Below, piece after piece: positions 23,072 to 35,118 of a DNA stretch of 64,000 bases (positions within the stretch are counted from its first letter, which is position 1; every line of letters begins with the position of its first letter). A program made the position numbers and the translations under genes. This DNA is from Daucus carota subsp. sativus (Eukaryota; Streptophyta; Magnoliopsida; Apiales; Apiaceae): NCBI RefSeq assembly GCF_001625215.2, contig NC_030389.2:44009454-44073453 (forward strand), given 5' to 3'. The notes beneath the pieces were generated by a model. It made no database searches, was not told where the DNA came from, and worked only from the letters and a program-made list of their open reading frames with translations.

Positions 23072-25069
23072 TATATTTTTAAAAAAAATTATAGATCAAA
23101 AACTACATTTGAACTGATATTTCTATATTCAAATTCGTTAGGATATAGAGACCATTATCATATTATCTATGTTCAAAATTATATTCGAAATTAATACTGA
23201 AATTTTAAATTTTAAATATATTATACCTCATTAAAAGTATCTTTAATTTATTGTTGAAATTATTAAATTATTTCAACCAATATACCATGATTTTGATGAA
23301 AACCTGTTTTTGATATGTGAATTACGATATCCTAAATCATGAATAAATGAAGATGTGTGGTCCGCGTTGCCCTACATTTATTTCTTCTTTTTTGAGCGTA
23401 CGTTTGCATAATTGTTAAAGTGATACATGATGGAGCAGATCATCAACACATTCTTTTTAGCATATGTTGCACACATTTTGTATAAATAAAAATTGAAACA
23501 TATGTTGCACGTAAAAAGACACGTACCTTATTTTATTATAAAAGTATCAATTGAACTACTAACCGTATAATTGCACCCCACAAATTTCTGACACCTTTGA
23601 TGTGTCTTATCCTTTTATTTTTCATATCAATTATATAGTACTTCAATGTATTATATTTTTATTGTTAATTTAAAAATATTAGATGAATATTACTTTGATA
23701 CAGTATGTTATAACATTATCTCGTTATAAAATTTTAATTTTCTATAATTAGTTTTTTGAGCTTGTCTGTTAAGACTTTTAATGATTTTTCATGTAATCGT
23801 TATAAAACAGATGTCAAACAAATGATTTTATGGAATTTCAAATAGCAAAAAGAGAGTAGATATGAGTTAGGCATCATGAAGTTCATAAGACCATAAAATA
23901 TTTAGTTCAATTAGTCGTGTAGTTACTTTTTTAGCTTTGTGCAAACTCACATTTTTAATATTTTGATACTCGTATTTATTAGGAGTGATCAATGTGGCAT
24001 ATCATGTTCAATTGTTAAAGATCAAGTTATATATTCGATATTTTGAATCATAAAAAACTATTCTTGTTCTAGTCCCGTTTAATCAGATATTAGTTTCACC
24101 GTATCGCGTCAGATTATCCGGTTCAGAATTAATTATATTTTATTAGTTTAATTTGTAAATGATTAATTTAACTGTAGTTTGAATCATTTTATTTAACTGG
24201 TATGTTATATATTGGATGATGGCATATTAAAAATTATAGTTTTAAGACTTTAATATATATAACTTATTTCTCTGTGTTATTTTATTTAACAAAGTAAAAT
24301 TTATAACTCAAATCTTTTTAGTAGTTCTCGTAAACGCGTTTTATTATAATGTGGTTGACTTTTGATTAACAATATAAAATTTCCTTAAATTCACCTTCAT
24401 ATCACAAGTTATAGTATTTCAAATACATATATCATCAAAATTATATCATTTAGATATATTTTCCGACACCAAATTTGATGTATTGTCACTATCCTTATAT
24501 CTATAATTTTTTTTAAAAAAGATTTAGTTACACATCAAATTCTGAATTCATAAGTTTAAAATAAAAAAATATTCTACATAGGAATATTCTTTCAGTCATC
24601 TTATTTCGTGTTCTCCAAAATAATGTGATCTCTTTATAAATTGCCTTTTATAATAAAAGAAATTAATATGACATAGTCCATGTTGAAAGCTCTTCAATTT
24701 TTCCTTTCAAAGATGCTCGCTTAAACCTCAGTTTTTGTGCTTATTTCTCACATTCGTGACTTAAAATTTCTATAATATTGTATCGGTGCTCGTTTAAACT
24801 ATTAAGTTAGATTTGAATTCGAATACGAATTATATCTATTTTTTGAAATCTGAATCATGGCACGAACCCGATTATTCATTTTTTTTAATTTTAAATAAAT
24901 ATTTATGTAAATAATTAATTTATAGATATTAATCTATCATGTAAACAACATATGAGACTTAACTGAAATAATAACTCATCTCAAATAAATAAGATATTGA
25001 GACGAATATAAATACAAAAATTTTAAAGTATGTGATTAATGCTTTTGAATAATAAACTAATTGTTTGTG

Positions 25070-25124
25070 TAGCTCAAGTGGTTTGAGTGATGTATTTGTA
25101 TTGGAGAGGTCCCGAGTTCAAGCC
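25070..25124 (+). repeat. tRNA-like Pol III promoter module, unit 1
   Basis: Box A TAGCTCAAGTGG (25070-25081) and box B GAGTTCAAGCC (25114-25124) are 32 bases apart, as in tRNA genes, and are followed by a T run near 25139 that could stop Pol III. It is the best-preserved of four copies. Confidence 0.6.
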
Positions 25125-25319
25125 TCATGAATAACATCTTTTTTTTTATTTGCACCCTAATAATGTTCATAGTAACAATAAGTACCATATTATTAAAAGA
25201 AAATGGATCAAAAACTCCATTTGAACTGATTTTTCTATATTCAGATTCGTTAGGATATAGAGTCCACTATCATATTATCTACATGTTCAAAATTATATTT
25301 GAAATTAATGTTGAACATT

Positions 25320-26270
25320 TAGATTCTAAATATATTATACCTCATTAAAAGTATCTGTAATTTATTGTTGAAAATTATTAAATCATTTCATCTATTTTAA
25401 CATGATTTTGATGAAAACTTGTTCTTAATATGTGAATTATAATATCCTAAATCATGATTAAATGAAGATGTGTGGTCCGCGTTGTTTTAATTTTATTTCT
25501 TCTTTTTTATCGTAGGTTTGCGTAATAGTTAAGTGATACATGATGAGGCAGATCATCAACACATTATTTTACAACATATGTTGCACACACTTTGTACAAA
25601 TAGAAATTGAAACATATGTTTTATGTAAAAGACTCATACCATATTTTATTATAAAAGCATCAATTGAACTACGAACCTTATAATTGTACCCAAAAAAAAT
25701 TCTGACACCTTTGATGTGGCTTTACCCTTTTAATTTTTTTTATCAATTATATAGTACTTCAATGTCTTAGATCTCAAATTGATTGTACTTGTAGATTTTA
25801 ACTATATTATACCTCATCAATAGAATATGTAATTTATTGTTGAAAATTATTAGATCATTTCATCTAATATAACATGATTTGACCTGACAAAAAAAACATG
25901 ATTTTGATGAAAACTTATTCTTGATATGTGAATTATGATATCCAAAATCATGATTAGATGAAGATGTGTGGTCCGCGTTGTTTTAATATTATTTCTTCTT
26001 TCTTGAGCGCGGGTATGTGTAATAGTTAAGTGATACATGATAGGGCAAATCATCAAACACATTCTCTTTTAGCATATTTTGCATACATATAAATAGAAAT
26101 TGTAACATGTGTTTTATGAAAAAGCACCCATACCTTATTTTATTATAAAAGCATCGATTGAACTACTAACCTTATAATTTTACCCACAAAAATTTTGACA
26201 CCTTTGATGTGGCTTACCCTTTTAATTTTCATATCAATTATATACTAATTTAATGTCTTAGATCTCAAAA
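25320..26270. repeat. Internal duplication inside concatemer unit 2
   Basis: The block at about 25320-25775 (with TGAAGATGTGTGGTCCGCGT) is repeated at about 25797-26270. Only unit 2 has this doubling. Confidence 0.6.
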
Positions 26271-27193
26271 TGCTGGAATTTCAAATAAAAAAAAGAGAGT
26301 AGATACCCATAAAGTTCATAATAACATACGTTTATAGCTTTGCGCAAACTCACATTTTTAAATATGTTGATACTCGTATTTCTTAAGGTGAGTAATGTAG
26401 CATATCATATTCAATTGTTAAAGACCAAATCAGGTACTTGATATTCTGGATTATAGGAAAATTATTCTTTTTTTAGTCCCGTTTAGTCAGATGTTAGTTT
26501 TCACCATATCACGTCGGATTATCCGGTTCGGAATTAATAATATTTTATTAGTTTAATTTGTAGATGATTAATTAATTTAATTGTAGTTTGAATCATTTTA
26601 TTTAACCTGGATCTCTGCATTATTTTATTTTAACCAAGTAAAATTTATAACTCAATTATTTTTAGTAGGTCACAAAAATGTTTTTTTTATTATAATTTGG
26701 TTGACTTTTGATTAAAAATATAGAATTACCCTAAATTAACCTTTATATCACAAGTCATAATATTTCAAATTCATATATCATCAAAAGTACACCATTTAGA
26801 TATATTTTCTAACACCAAATTTGATGTCTTTGTCACTATTTTTATATCTATAATTTAAAAAAAAAATTAATATGACATAGTCCATGTTGAAAGTCAACCA
26901 ATTTTTCTTTTTAAAGATGCTCACTGAAATCTCAATTTTATTTGAATATAAATTATATTTATGTTTAGAAATCTGAATCACAGTTCGAGCCCAATTGTTC
27001 AGATTCTTTTAAATTTTAAATTTATTTACGTAAATAATTAATTTGAAGATATTAATCTATCATGCAAACAACATATGAGACTTAACTCAAATAATAACCT
27101 ATCTCAAATAAATAAGACATTGAAAATAATATAAACACAACATTTTTAATGTATGTGATTAATGCTTTTGAATAAAAAAACTAATTGATTGTG

Positions 27194-27248
27194 TAGCTCA
27201 AGTGGTTTAAGTGGTGTAATTGTGTTGGAGAGGTCATGGGTTCAATTC
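27194..27248 (+). repeat. tRNA-like Pol III promoter module, unit 2
   Basis: Box A TAGCTCAAGTGG (27194-27205) and box B GGGTTCAATTC (27238-27248), with T-rich sequence after it. Confidence 0.55.
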
Positions 27249-27492
27249 CTAAGATAAACATTTTTTTATATATGTGAGGAGAAGTTAGGTTCGGAGTTAG
27301 GCTCGGGTTTGGAGCTAGGTAATTTATTTGCTCAGGAGGGGGCCTTGAGCTTGTATTGTGTTTTAAATAATATCCGTGTGTCATCATATTGTTTCGAGCG
27401 TAACTATTACGTTTTATTTTTTGACAAAATATGTAAATATGAAAAATGTAATATTTGCAACCTAATAGCATTAAAAGTAATAATAAGTACTA

Positions 27493-27809
27493 TTCCCTCC
27501 GTCTCAATTTATATGACCCTTATTCCTTTTTGGGACATCTCTAAAATAATAAACTTATTATACTTACTATTTTTAAACACTACTTTTCAATATTACACCC
27601 ACTACTTTTTTATTTTATACTCTTTTTATTAAATAAACACTATTACACTCACTACTTACCTCCACTATCTCAAATCTATTATTAAATTTTGATATGTTCC
27701 ACCACTTTACCCACTTTCCAACTAAATTTACTCTTTTTTACTACCTTTTTCTTAATCTCCGTGAAAGTCAAATAAGGTCACTTAAAATGGGACGAAGCCA
27801 CGAAGGGAG
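27493..27809. mobile_element. Stowaway-like MITE in concatemer unit 3
   Basis: Same insertion as in units 1 and 4, flanked by TA. The left end reads TTCCCTCCGTCTCAATTTA. An extra GCCACGAA near the right end marks a small local duplication. Confidence 0.75.
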
Positions 27810-28818
27810 TATATTTTAGAAAAATATTATGGATCAAAAACTACATTTGAACTGATATTTCTATATTCAAATTCGTTAGGATATATAGACCAATCAAATT
27901 ATCTATGTTCAAAATTACATTCAAAATTAATACTGAAACTTTTAGATTTTAAATATATTATACCTCATAAAAAGTATCTGTAATTTATTGTTGAAATTAT
28001 TAAATTATTTCAACTAATATACAATGATTTTGATAAAAACTTGTTCTTGATATCCTAAATCATGATTAAATGAAGATGTGTGGTCCGCGTTGCCTTACAT
28101 TTATTTCTTTTTTTTTTTTATCGTACATTTGCATAATTGTTAAAGTGATACATGATGGATCAGATCATCAACACATTCTTTTTAGCATATATTGCACACA
28201 TTTTGTATAAATAGAAATTGACACATATGTGTTGTACGTAAAAAGACACATACCTTATTTTCTTATAAAAGTATCAATTAAAATACTAATCGTATAATTG
28301 CACCCCAAAAATTTCCGACACCTTTGACGTGTCTTATCCTTTTATTTTTCATATCAATTATATAGTACTTCAACGTATTATATTTTTATTGTTAATTTAA
28401 AAATATTAGATGATTATGACTTTGATACAGTATGTTATAACAATATCTCGTTATAAAATTTTAATTTTTTATAATTAATTTTTTGAGCTTGTCGATTAAG
28501 ACTTTTAATGATTTTTCATGTAATCGTTATAAACCAGATCCCAAACAAATGATTTTCTGGAATTTCAAATAGCAAAAAGAGAGTAGATATGAGTTAGGCA
28601 TCATGAAGTTCATAAAACCATGAAATATTTAGTTTAATTAGTCGTGTAGTTACTTTTTTAGCTTTGTGCAAACTCACATTTTTAAGTATTTTGATACTCG
28701 TATTTATTAGGAGTGATGAATGTAGCATATCATGCTCAATTGTTAAAGATCAAGTCATATATTCGATATTTTGAATTATAAAAAAATTATTCTTGTTCTA
28801 ATCCCGCTTAATCAGATA

Positions 28819-29069
28819 CTCCCTCTGTCCCATCCAATTCTTATCATTTGAAATGGAGTGCTCGGCACGCATTTTAAGACTCATAAAAAATATAGCTTCA
28901 TAACTTATTTTTAAAATTTTCTTTTTCTGAATAAAAATTTAAACATTAAACTTTTATTCAAAAATAGAAAATTTTAAAAATAAGTTACAGAACTATATTT
29001 TTCATGAGTCTTAAAATGCGTGTCGAACACTCCCCTCCAAACGATAAGAATTGAAGGGGACGGAGGGAG
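28819..29069. mobile_element. Stowaway MITE, unit 3 only
   Basis: This 251-bp element starts CTCCCTCTGTCCC and ends GGGACGGAGGGAG, with a TA duplication (28817-28818 and 29070-29071). The interior holds a long imperfect palindrome. Units 1, 2 and 4 show the empty site. The element at 44668-44918 has the same length and family. Confidence 0.9.
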
Positions 29070-29776
29070 TATTAGTTTTCACCGTATCGCGTCAGTTTAT
29101 CCAGTTCAGAATTAATTATATTTGATTAGTTTAATTTGTAAATGATTAATTTAATTGTAGTTTGAATCATTTTATTTAACTGGTATGTTATATATTTAAT
29201 GATGGCATATTAAAAATTATAGTTTTAAGACTTTAATATATACAACTTATTTCTCTGTATTTATAATTCAAATCTTTTTAGTAGTTCTCGTAAACGCGTT
29301 TTATTATTATATTGTTGACTTTTGATTAACAATATAGAATCTCCTTAAATTTACCTTCATACCACAAGTTATAGTATTTGAAATACATATTTCATCAAAA
29401 TTACATCATTTAGATATATTTTCTGACACCAAATTTGATGTATTGTCACTATTGTTATATCCGTAATTTTTTAAAAAAAGATTTAGTCACACATCAAATT
29501 CTGAATTCATAAGTTTAAAATAAAAAATATTCTAAATAGGAATATTCTTTCAGTTACCTTATTTCGTGTTCTCCAAAATATTTTAATCTCTTTATAAATC
29601 GCTTTTATAATAAAAGAAATTGATATGGCATAGTATATGTTGAAAGCCTATCAATTTTTCCTTTCAAAGATGCTAGCTTAAACCTCAGTTTTTGTGCTTA
29701 TTTCTCACATTCATGAGTTAAAATTTCTATAATATTGTATCGGTCCTCGTTTAAACTATTACGTTGGATTTGAATT

Positions 29777-30186
29777 CGTTCATTTTTATTCGAATATGAA
29801 TTATATCTATTTTTAGAAATTTGAATCATGGCTCGAACCCGATTATTCATATTCTTTTTCAATTTTAAATTTATTTTCGTAAATAATTTATTTATAGATA
29901 TTAATCTATCATGTAAACAATATATGAGGCTTAACTGAAATAATAACTTATCTCAAATAAATAAGATATTAAAATGAATATCGTTCATTTTTATTCGAAT
30001 ATGAATTATATCTATTTTTAGAAATCTGAATCATGGCTCGAACCCGATTATTCATATTCTTTTTCAATTTTAAATTTATTTTCGTAAATAATTTATTTAT
30101 AGATATTAATCTATCATGTAAACAATATATGAGGCTTAACTGAAATAATAACTTATCTCAAATAAATAAGATATTAAAACGAATAT
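29777..30186. repeat. 205-bp tandem duplication in unit 3
   Basis: Two almost identical units (29777-29981 and 29982-30186) starting CGTTCATTTTTATTCGAATA; other units carry a single copy, so this is a recent event inside unit 3. Confidence 0.85.
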
Positions 30187-30246
30187 AAATACAAAAGTTT
30201 TAAAGTATGTGGTTAATGCTTTTGAATAACAAACTAATTGTTTGTG

Positions 30247-30301
30247 TAGTTCAAATGGTTTGAAAGATGTATTTGTATGTGAGAGGTCCTGAGTTCGAGT
30301 C
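30247..30301 (+). repeat. tRNA-like Pol III promoter module, unit 3
   Basis: Box A TAGTTCAAATGG (30247-30258) and box B GAGTTCGAGTC (30291-30301); box A is partly decayed. Confidence 0.5.
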
Positions 30302-30576
30302 TTAAGAATAACATCTTTTTTATATATATGAGAAGAGGTTAGGTTCGGAGTTTGCGAGGCACGGGGCTCTAGTTTTTGCTGTATTTTAAATAATATTCAT
30401 ATATCATTATATTGTTCTTGTACGGACCTTGAGTTTGTATTATGTTTTAAATAATATCCGTGTGTCATCATATTGTTTGGAGCGTAACTATTACGTTTTA
30501 CTTTTTGACAAAATATGTAAACATGAAAAATGTAATATATGCAACCTAATAGCATTAATAGTAATAATAAGTACTA

Positions 30577-30889
30577 TTCCCTTCATTCCATTTTATATGA
30601 CCCTTATTCCTTTTTGAGACATCTCTAAAATAATGAACTTACTATACTTACTATTTTTAAACACTACTTATCACTATTACACACACTACTTCTCTATTTT
30701 ATACTACTCTTTTATATTAAATAAACACTATTACACTCACTACTTATCACCATTATCTCAAATCTGTTATTAAATTTTGATATATTCCACCACTTTACCC
30801 ACTTTCCAACTAAATTTACTATTTTTTACTACTTTTTTCTTCATCTCCGTGAAAGTCAAATAAGATCACTTAAAATAGGACGAAGGGAG
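30577..30889. mobile_element. Stowaway-like MITE in concatemer unit 4
   Basis: TA-flanked, 313 bp, same ends and same position in the unit as 22762-23071. Confidence 0.75.
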
Positions 30890-31383
30890 TATATTTTTTT
30901 AAAAAAAAATTACAGATCAAAAACTATATTTGAACTGATATTTCTATATTCAAATTCGTTAGGATATAGAGACCATTATCATATTATCTATGTTTAAAAT
31001 TATATTCGAAATTAATACTGAAATTTTAAATTTTAAATATATTATACCTCATTAAAAGTATCTGTAATTTATTGTTGAAATTATTAAATTATTTCAACTA
31101 ATATACCATGATTTTGATGAAAACCTGTTTTTGATGTGTGAATTACGATATCCTAAATCATGATTAAATGAAGATGTGTGGCCCGCGTTGCCCACATTTA
31201 TTTCTTCTTTTTTGAGCGTACGTTTGCATAATTGTTAAAGTGATACATGATGGAGCAGATCACCAACACATTCTTTTTAGCATATGTTGCACACATTTTG
31301 TATAAATAAAAATTGAAACATATGTTGTACGTAAAAAGACACGTACCTTATTTTATTATAAAAGCATCAATTGAACTACTAAC

Positions 31384-33357
31384 TGATGTGCTAGAAATAT
31401 TATTTTTTAAATCGATCGCAAGCGCACAATCTCGTTATAGTAATTTATGATTCGTCCACAGAGATTAAAATAATTTTCGAAACCTTAATTTATTAATCTA
31501 GGCGGAAAAGAGATGAAGTTTTGGAAAGTTATGATTTTATCTAATTAAAAGCTGAAGAAATTGTTTGACTCTAAATTAACTAATTAACAGATCAAGGTAA
31601 AAACAAGAATTGATTAAAATTTGAATTTCCAAATTTTTTATTCGAAGCAACATTTAAACTCAGCATAGCAAAATGAAAAGAAAACGAAACCACTTACAAC
31701 CTAAACTAACTCAACGACTGGGACCAGGAGACACAGACTCGTCCTCACAAGAAAACAACATACCTCAGTAAACATGTTCTAAAATTCGGCCAAAAGCAAC
31801 TTCTACACTAATGACTCAGCAAACATAACAGAAATTTACACATAAATCAGCAGGAACACACTAGACCACAAAACTCAGAATTCGAAAAAAAAAAAAAAAA
31901 AAACTAAAACTAAAACTTAACCAAAAGGAAACAGAAAATCAGCCTATATCACGCACACAGTGCAAAATTGAAACAACACCCCACAATCAGAAAAACAGCT
32001 AACTCAAAAATGGACTCGGCTACAACTTCTATAACACAGAACTCAAATAAACAAACCAAAGGAGCAAACAACAAAACCCAGAAGAATGATTCAACAGCAG
32101 AACGAAACAAAAGCTCAAAACACCGAAACTATATCTCGACCAAGCTACTCAACAGACTCAAACTCGCGCAGGACTAACACAATCGAAAGCAAAGAAAATG
32201 GGTTCGACAATATCAGACTCGGAAAAACCCAGGCATGACTCGGAAACTACAACTCACAAAAACGCAGCAAAGAAAACTCCAGAATGCAACAACAGTAGAA
32301 CACAGACCAAAGCAACCAACTATCGTCGACTCACTGACTCGACTACACTACACAGCAACTTAGCATAAAACCCAGACTCGGCATTGAAAATCCTAGACTC
32401 AGCAAGACTCGGACAAAGAAACAGAACCCAGAAAACGTATGAAACGCAGCAGTTAGTACAGGGCCACGACTCAAAACTCGGAGCAAACGACTCATCCAAG
32501 CAGCAATTCAAATGAACGAAATACAAGCAAAGAAAGTGAAATAGTCGATTTCTTAAACACAGGACAGAACAGGGGAGGTAATTTTATTTTGACGAAAAGC
32601 AGAGCAGGTTAGTCTTGGTTTTAAAAGAAAGAGGGTTTTTGTGATGTGGGTTGGTTTTTATATCAAAAGCAAGTGATAGTTTCCTTTCATTATAAAAGAG
32701 TTGCCAAACTACTGTGCAAATTGGTATCAAGAATTAATAGTTTACTAGCCAAAGTGAAGCAGCCGAATTGAGTTAACAATACCTTTAAGTCTCAAAACAT
32801 TAATCCCCCGCACAAATGATTTTTGTGCTAGAGTTCATGTTTCTTGCAAAAATTAAATCTAAACATAAAGAGAGCTACCACTAATTAATGGCTCCTTCCA
32901 ATCTACAAACAACTTTGAACTTTTTTTGTAGTTAGAGGAAGATTTCATGGCCAAAGAAAACATAAAGAACAAGAATGTAAGAACAAAAGATAAAATCTTG
33001 CATTAAAATATTAAAATGTGTTTACAAAAGGATGAGAGAGCATACAAATTAAAGCTAGATCTAGACTAAAGAAAGGAGGCTACTAAAAAGAGAAAATCCT
33101 AGGTTGGTTAAAACATGATGGGGAGATGAGTATTTATAGGGGAAATTAGGGTAGAGGGGGGTAGGTGTCCCATCTAGATGCTTCCTTGAGAATATTCCCC
33201 TATGATCCCTTTCTTCCATCTTTTTCTTCTTTTTGCTTTATTCTTTTATTTCTTCAAGCTTTTCAACTTTTCCTAAAAAAAAGACAAATAAACAAATAAA
33301 TAAGTGAGAACAAGCAATAATTAGGCATTTAAAATATATAAAAATATGCACTCATCA
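31384..33357 (-). mobile_element. Solo LTR with CTAAC target duplication
   Basis: The 1,974-bp insert interrupts unit 4. It starts TGATGTG, ends CTCATCA and is flanked by a perfect 5-bp repeat CTAAC (31379-31383 and 33358-33362). The uninterrupted sequence exists in unit 1. TG...CA ends and a 5-bp duplication define an LTR retrotransposon, and the absence of a second LTR or internal coding makes it a solo LTR. On the minus strand it begins TGATGAGTGCATATTT and has a TATA box (CCTATAAATA, 33131-33140) about 220 bp in, so transcription would run leftward. The size and start resemble Ty3 Tat/Ogre-type LTRs, which is an inference. A GACTCGG-rich stretch lies at about 31720-32500. Confidence 0.82.
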
Positions 33358-34048
33358 CTAACCGTATAATTGCACCCCAAAAATTTCTGACACCTTTGAT
33401 GTGTCTTATCCTTTTATTTTTCATATCAATTATATAGTACTTCAATGTATTATATTTTTATTGTTATTTTAAAAATATTAGATGAATATTACTTTGATAC
33501 AATATGTTATAACATTATCTCGCTATAAAATTTTAATTTTCTATAATTAGTTTTTTGAGCTTGTCTATTAAGACTTTTAATGATTTTTCATGTAATCGTT
33601 ATAAAATAGATCTCAAACAAATGATTTTATGGAATTTCAAATAGCAAAAAGAGAGTAGATGTGAGTTAGGCATCATGAAGTTCATAAGACCATAAAATAT
33701 TTAGTTCAATTAGTCGTGTAGTTACTTTTTTAGCTTTGTGCAAACTCACATTTTTAATATTTTGATACTCGTATTTATTAGGAGTGATCAATGTGGCATA
33801 TCATGTTCAATTGTTAAAGATCAAGTTATATATTCGATATTTTGAATCATGAAAAAACTATTCTTGTTCTAGTCCCGTTTAATCAGATATTAGTTTCACC
33901 GTATCGCGTCAGATTATCCGGTTCAGAATTAATTATATTTTATTAGTTTAATTTGTAAATGATTAATTTAACTGTAGTTTGAATCATTTTATTTAACTGG
34001 TATGTTATATATTGGATGATGGCATATTAAAAATTATAGTTTTAAGAC

Positions 34049-34050
<2 letters not shown>

Positions 34051-34092
<42 letters not shown>
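34051..34092. repeat. TA dinucleotide microsatellite
   Basis: About 20 TA repeats expanded in unit 4; the same place in unit 1 has only a short TATATA. Confidence 0.95.
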
Positions 34093-34899
34093 CTTATTTC
34101 TCTGTGTTATTTTATTTAACAAAGTAAAATTTATAACTCAAATCTTTTTAGTAGTTCTCGTAAACGCGTTTTATTATTATGTGGTTGACTTTTGATTAAC
34201 AATATAAAATTTCCTTAAATTCACCTTCATATCACAAGTTATAGTATTTCAAATACATATATCATCAAAATTATATCATTTAGATATATTTTCCGACACC
34301 AAATTTGATGTATTGTCACTATCTTTATATCTATAATTTTTTTAAAAAAAGATTTAGTTACAAATCAAATTCTGAATTCATAAGTTTAAAATAAAAAAAT
34401 ATTCTACATAGGAATATTCTTTCAGTCACCTTATTTCGTGTTCTCCAAAATATTGTAATCTCTTTATAAATTGCCTTTTATAATAAAAGAAATTAATATG
34501 ACATAGCCCATGTTGAAAGCCCATCAATTTTTCCTTTCAAAGATGCTCGCTTAAACCTCAGTTTTTGTGCTTATTTCTCACATTCATGACTTAAAATTTC
34601 TATGATATTGTATCGGTGCTCGTTTAAACTATTAAGTTAGATTTGAATTCGAATACGAATTATATCTATTTTTTGAAATCTGAATCATGGCACGAACCCG
34701 ATTATTCATATTTTTTTTAATTTTAAATTTATTTATGTAAATAATTAATTTATAGATATTAATCTATCATGTAAACAATATATGAGACTTAACTAAAATA
34801 ATAACTCATCTCAAATAAATAAGATATTGAGACGAATATAAATACAAAAGTTTTAAAGTATGTCATTAATGCTTTTGAATAATAAACTAATTGTTTGTG

Positions 34900-34954
34900 T
34901 AGTTCAAGTGGTTTGAGTGATGTATTTGTATTGGAGAGGTCCCGAGTTCAAGCC
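34900..34954 (+). repeat. tRNA-like Pol III promoter module, unit 4
   Basis: Box A TAGTTCAAGTGG (34900-34911) and box B GAGTTCAAGCC (34944-34954), then a T run near 34967. Confidence 0.55.
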
Positions 34955-35118
34955 TCATGAATAACATTTTTTTTTTACATATATGAGAAGATGTTAGGTT
35001 CGGAGTTAGGCTCAGGTTCGGAGCTAGGTAATTTATTTGCTCAGGACGGAGGATTGACACGAACCTGTTGGGCTACTATATATATAAGTAGATATAAGTA
35101 GAAGTAGAAGTAGATAAG

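Larger units (their letters stand above)
22522..35118 (-). mobile_element. Helitron-like repeat concatemer of about 12.6 kb
   Basis: The left end, read on the minus strand, is a Helitron 3' terminus: hairpin CCCCGTGCCTCGCACGGG, then CTAG before a host T. The right end reads TCTATATCTACTTATC or TCTACTTATATATATAG on the minus strand, like Helitron 5' ends; the exact base is blurred by local TCTACTT repeats. Inside are about four diverged copies of a 2-3 kb unit: 22522-25145, 25146-27345, 27346-30355 and 30356-35118. Each ends in a tRNA-like segment. No Rep/helicase frame is present, so the complex is non-autonomous. Nested in it are four MITEs, a solo LTR, a 205-bp duplication and a TA microsatellite. 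Confidence 0.65.

Noticed and set aside
27181-27471. A minus-strand frame with the peptide ILGIEPMTSPTQLHHLNHL
   Set aside because: This is the antisense translation of the tRNA-like box A/box B module, a frequent false protein in plant annotation.
31968-32526. Two frames of about 68 codons inside the solo LTR
   Set aside because: They lie within the LTR on opposite strands with biased composition and match no retrotransposon protein.
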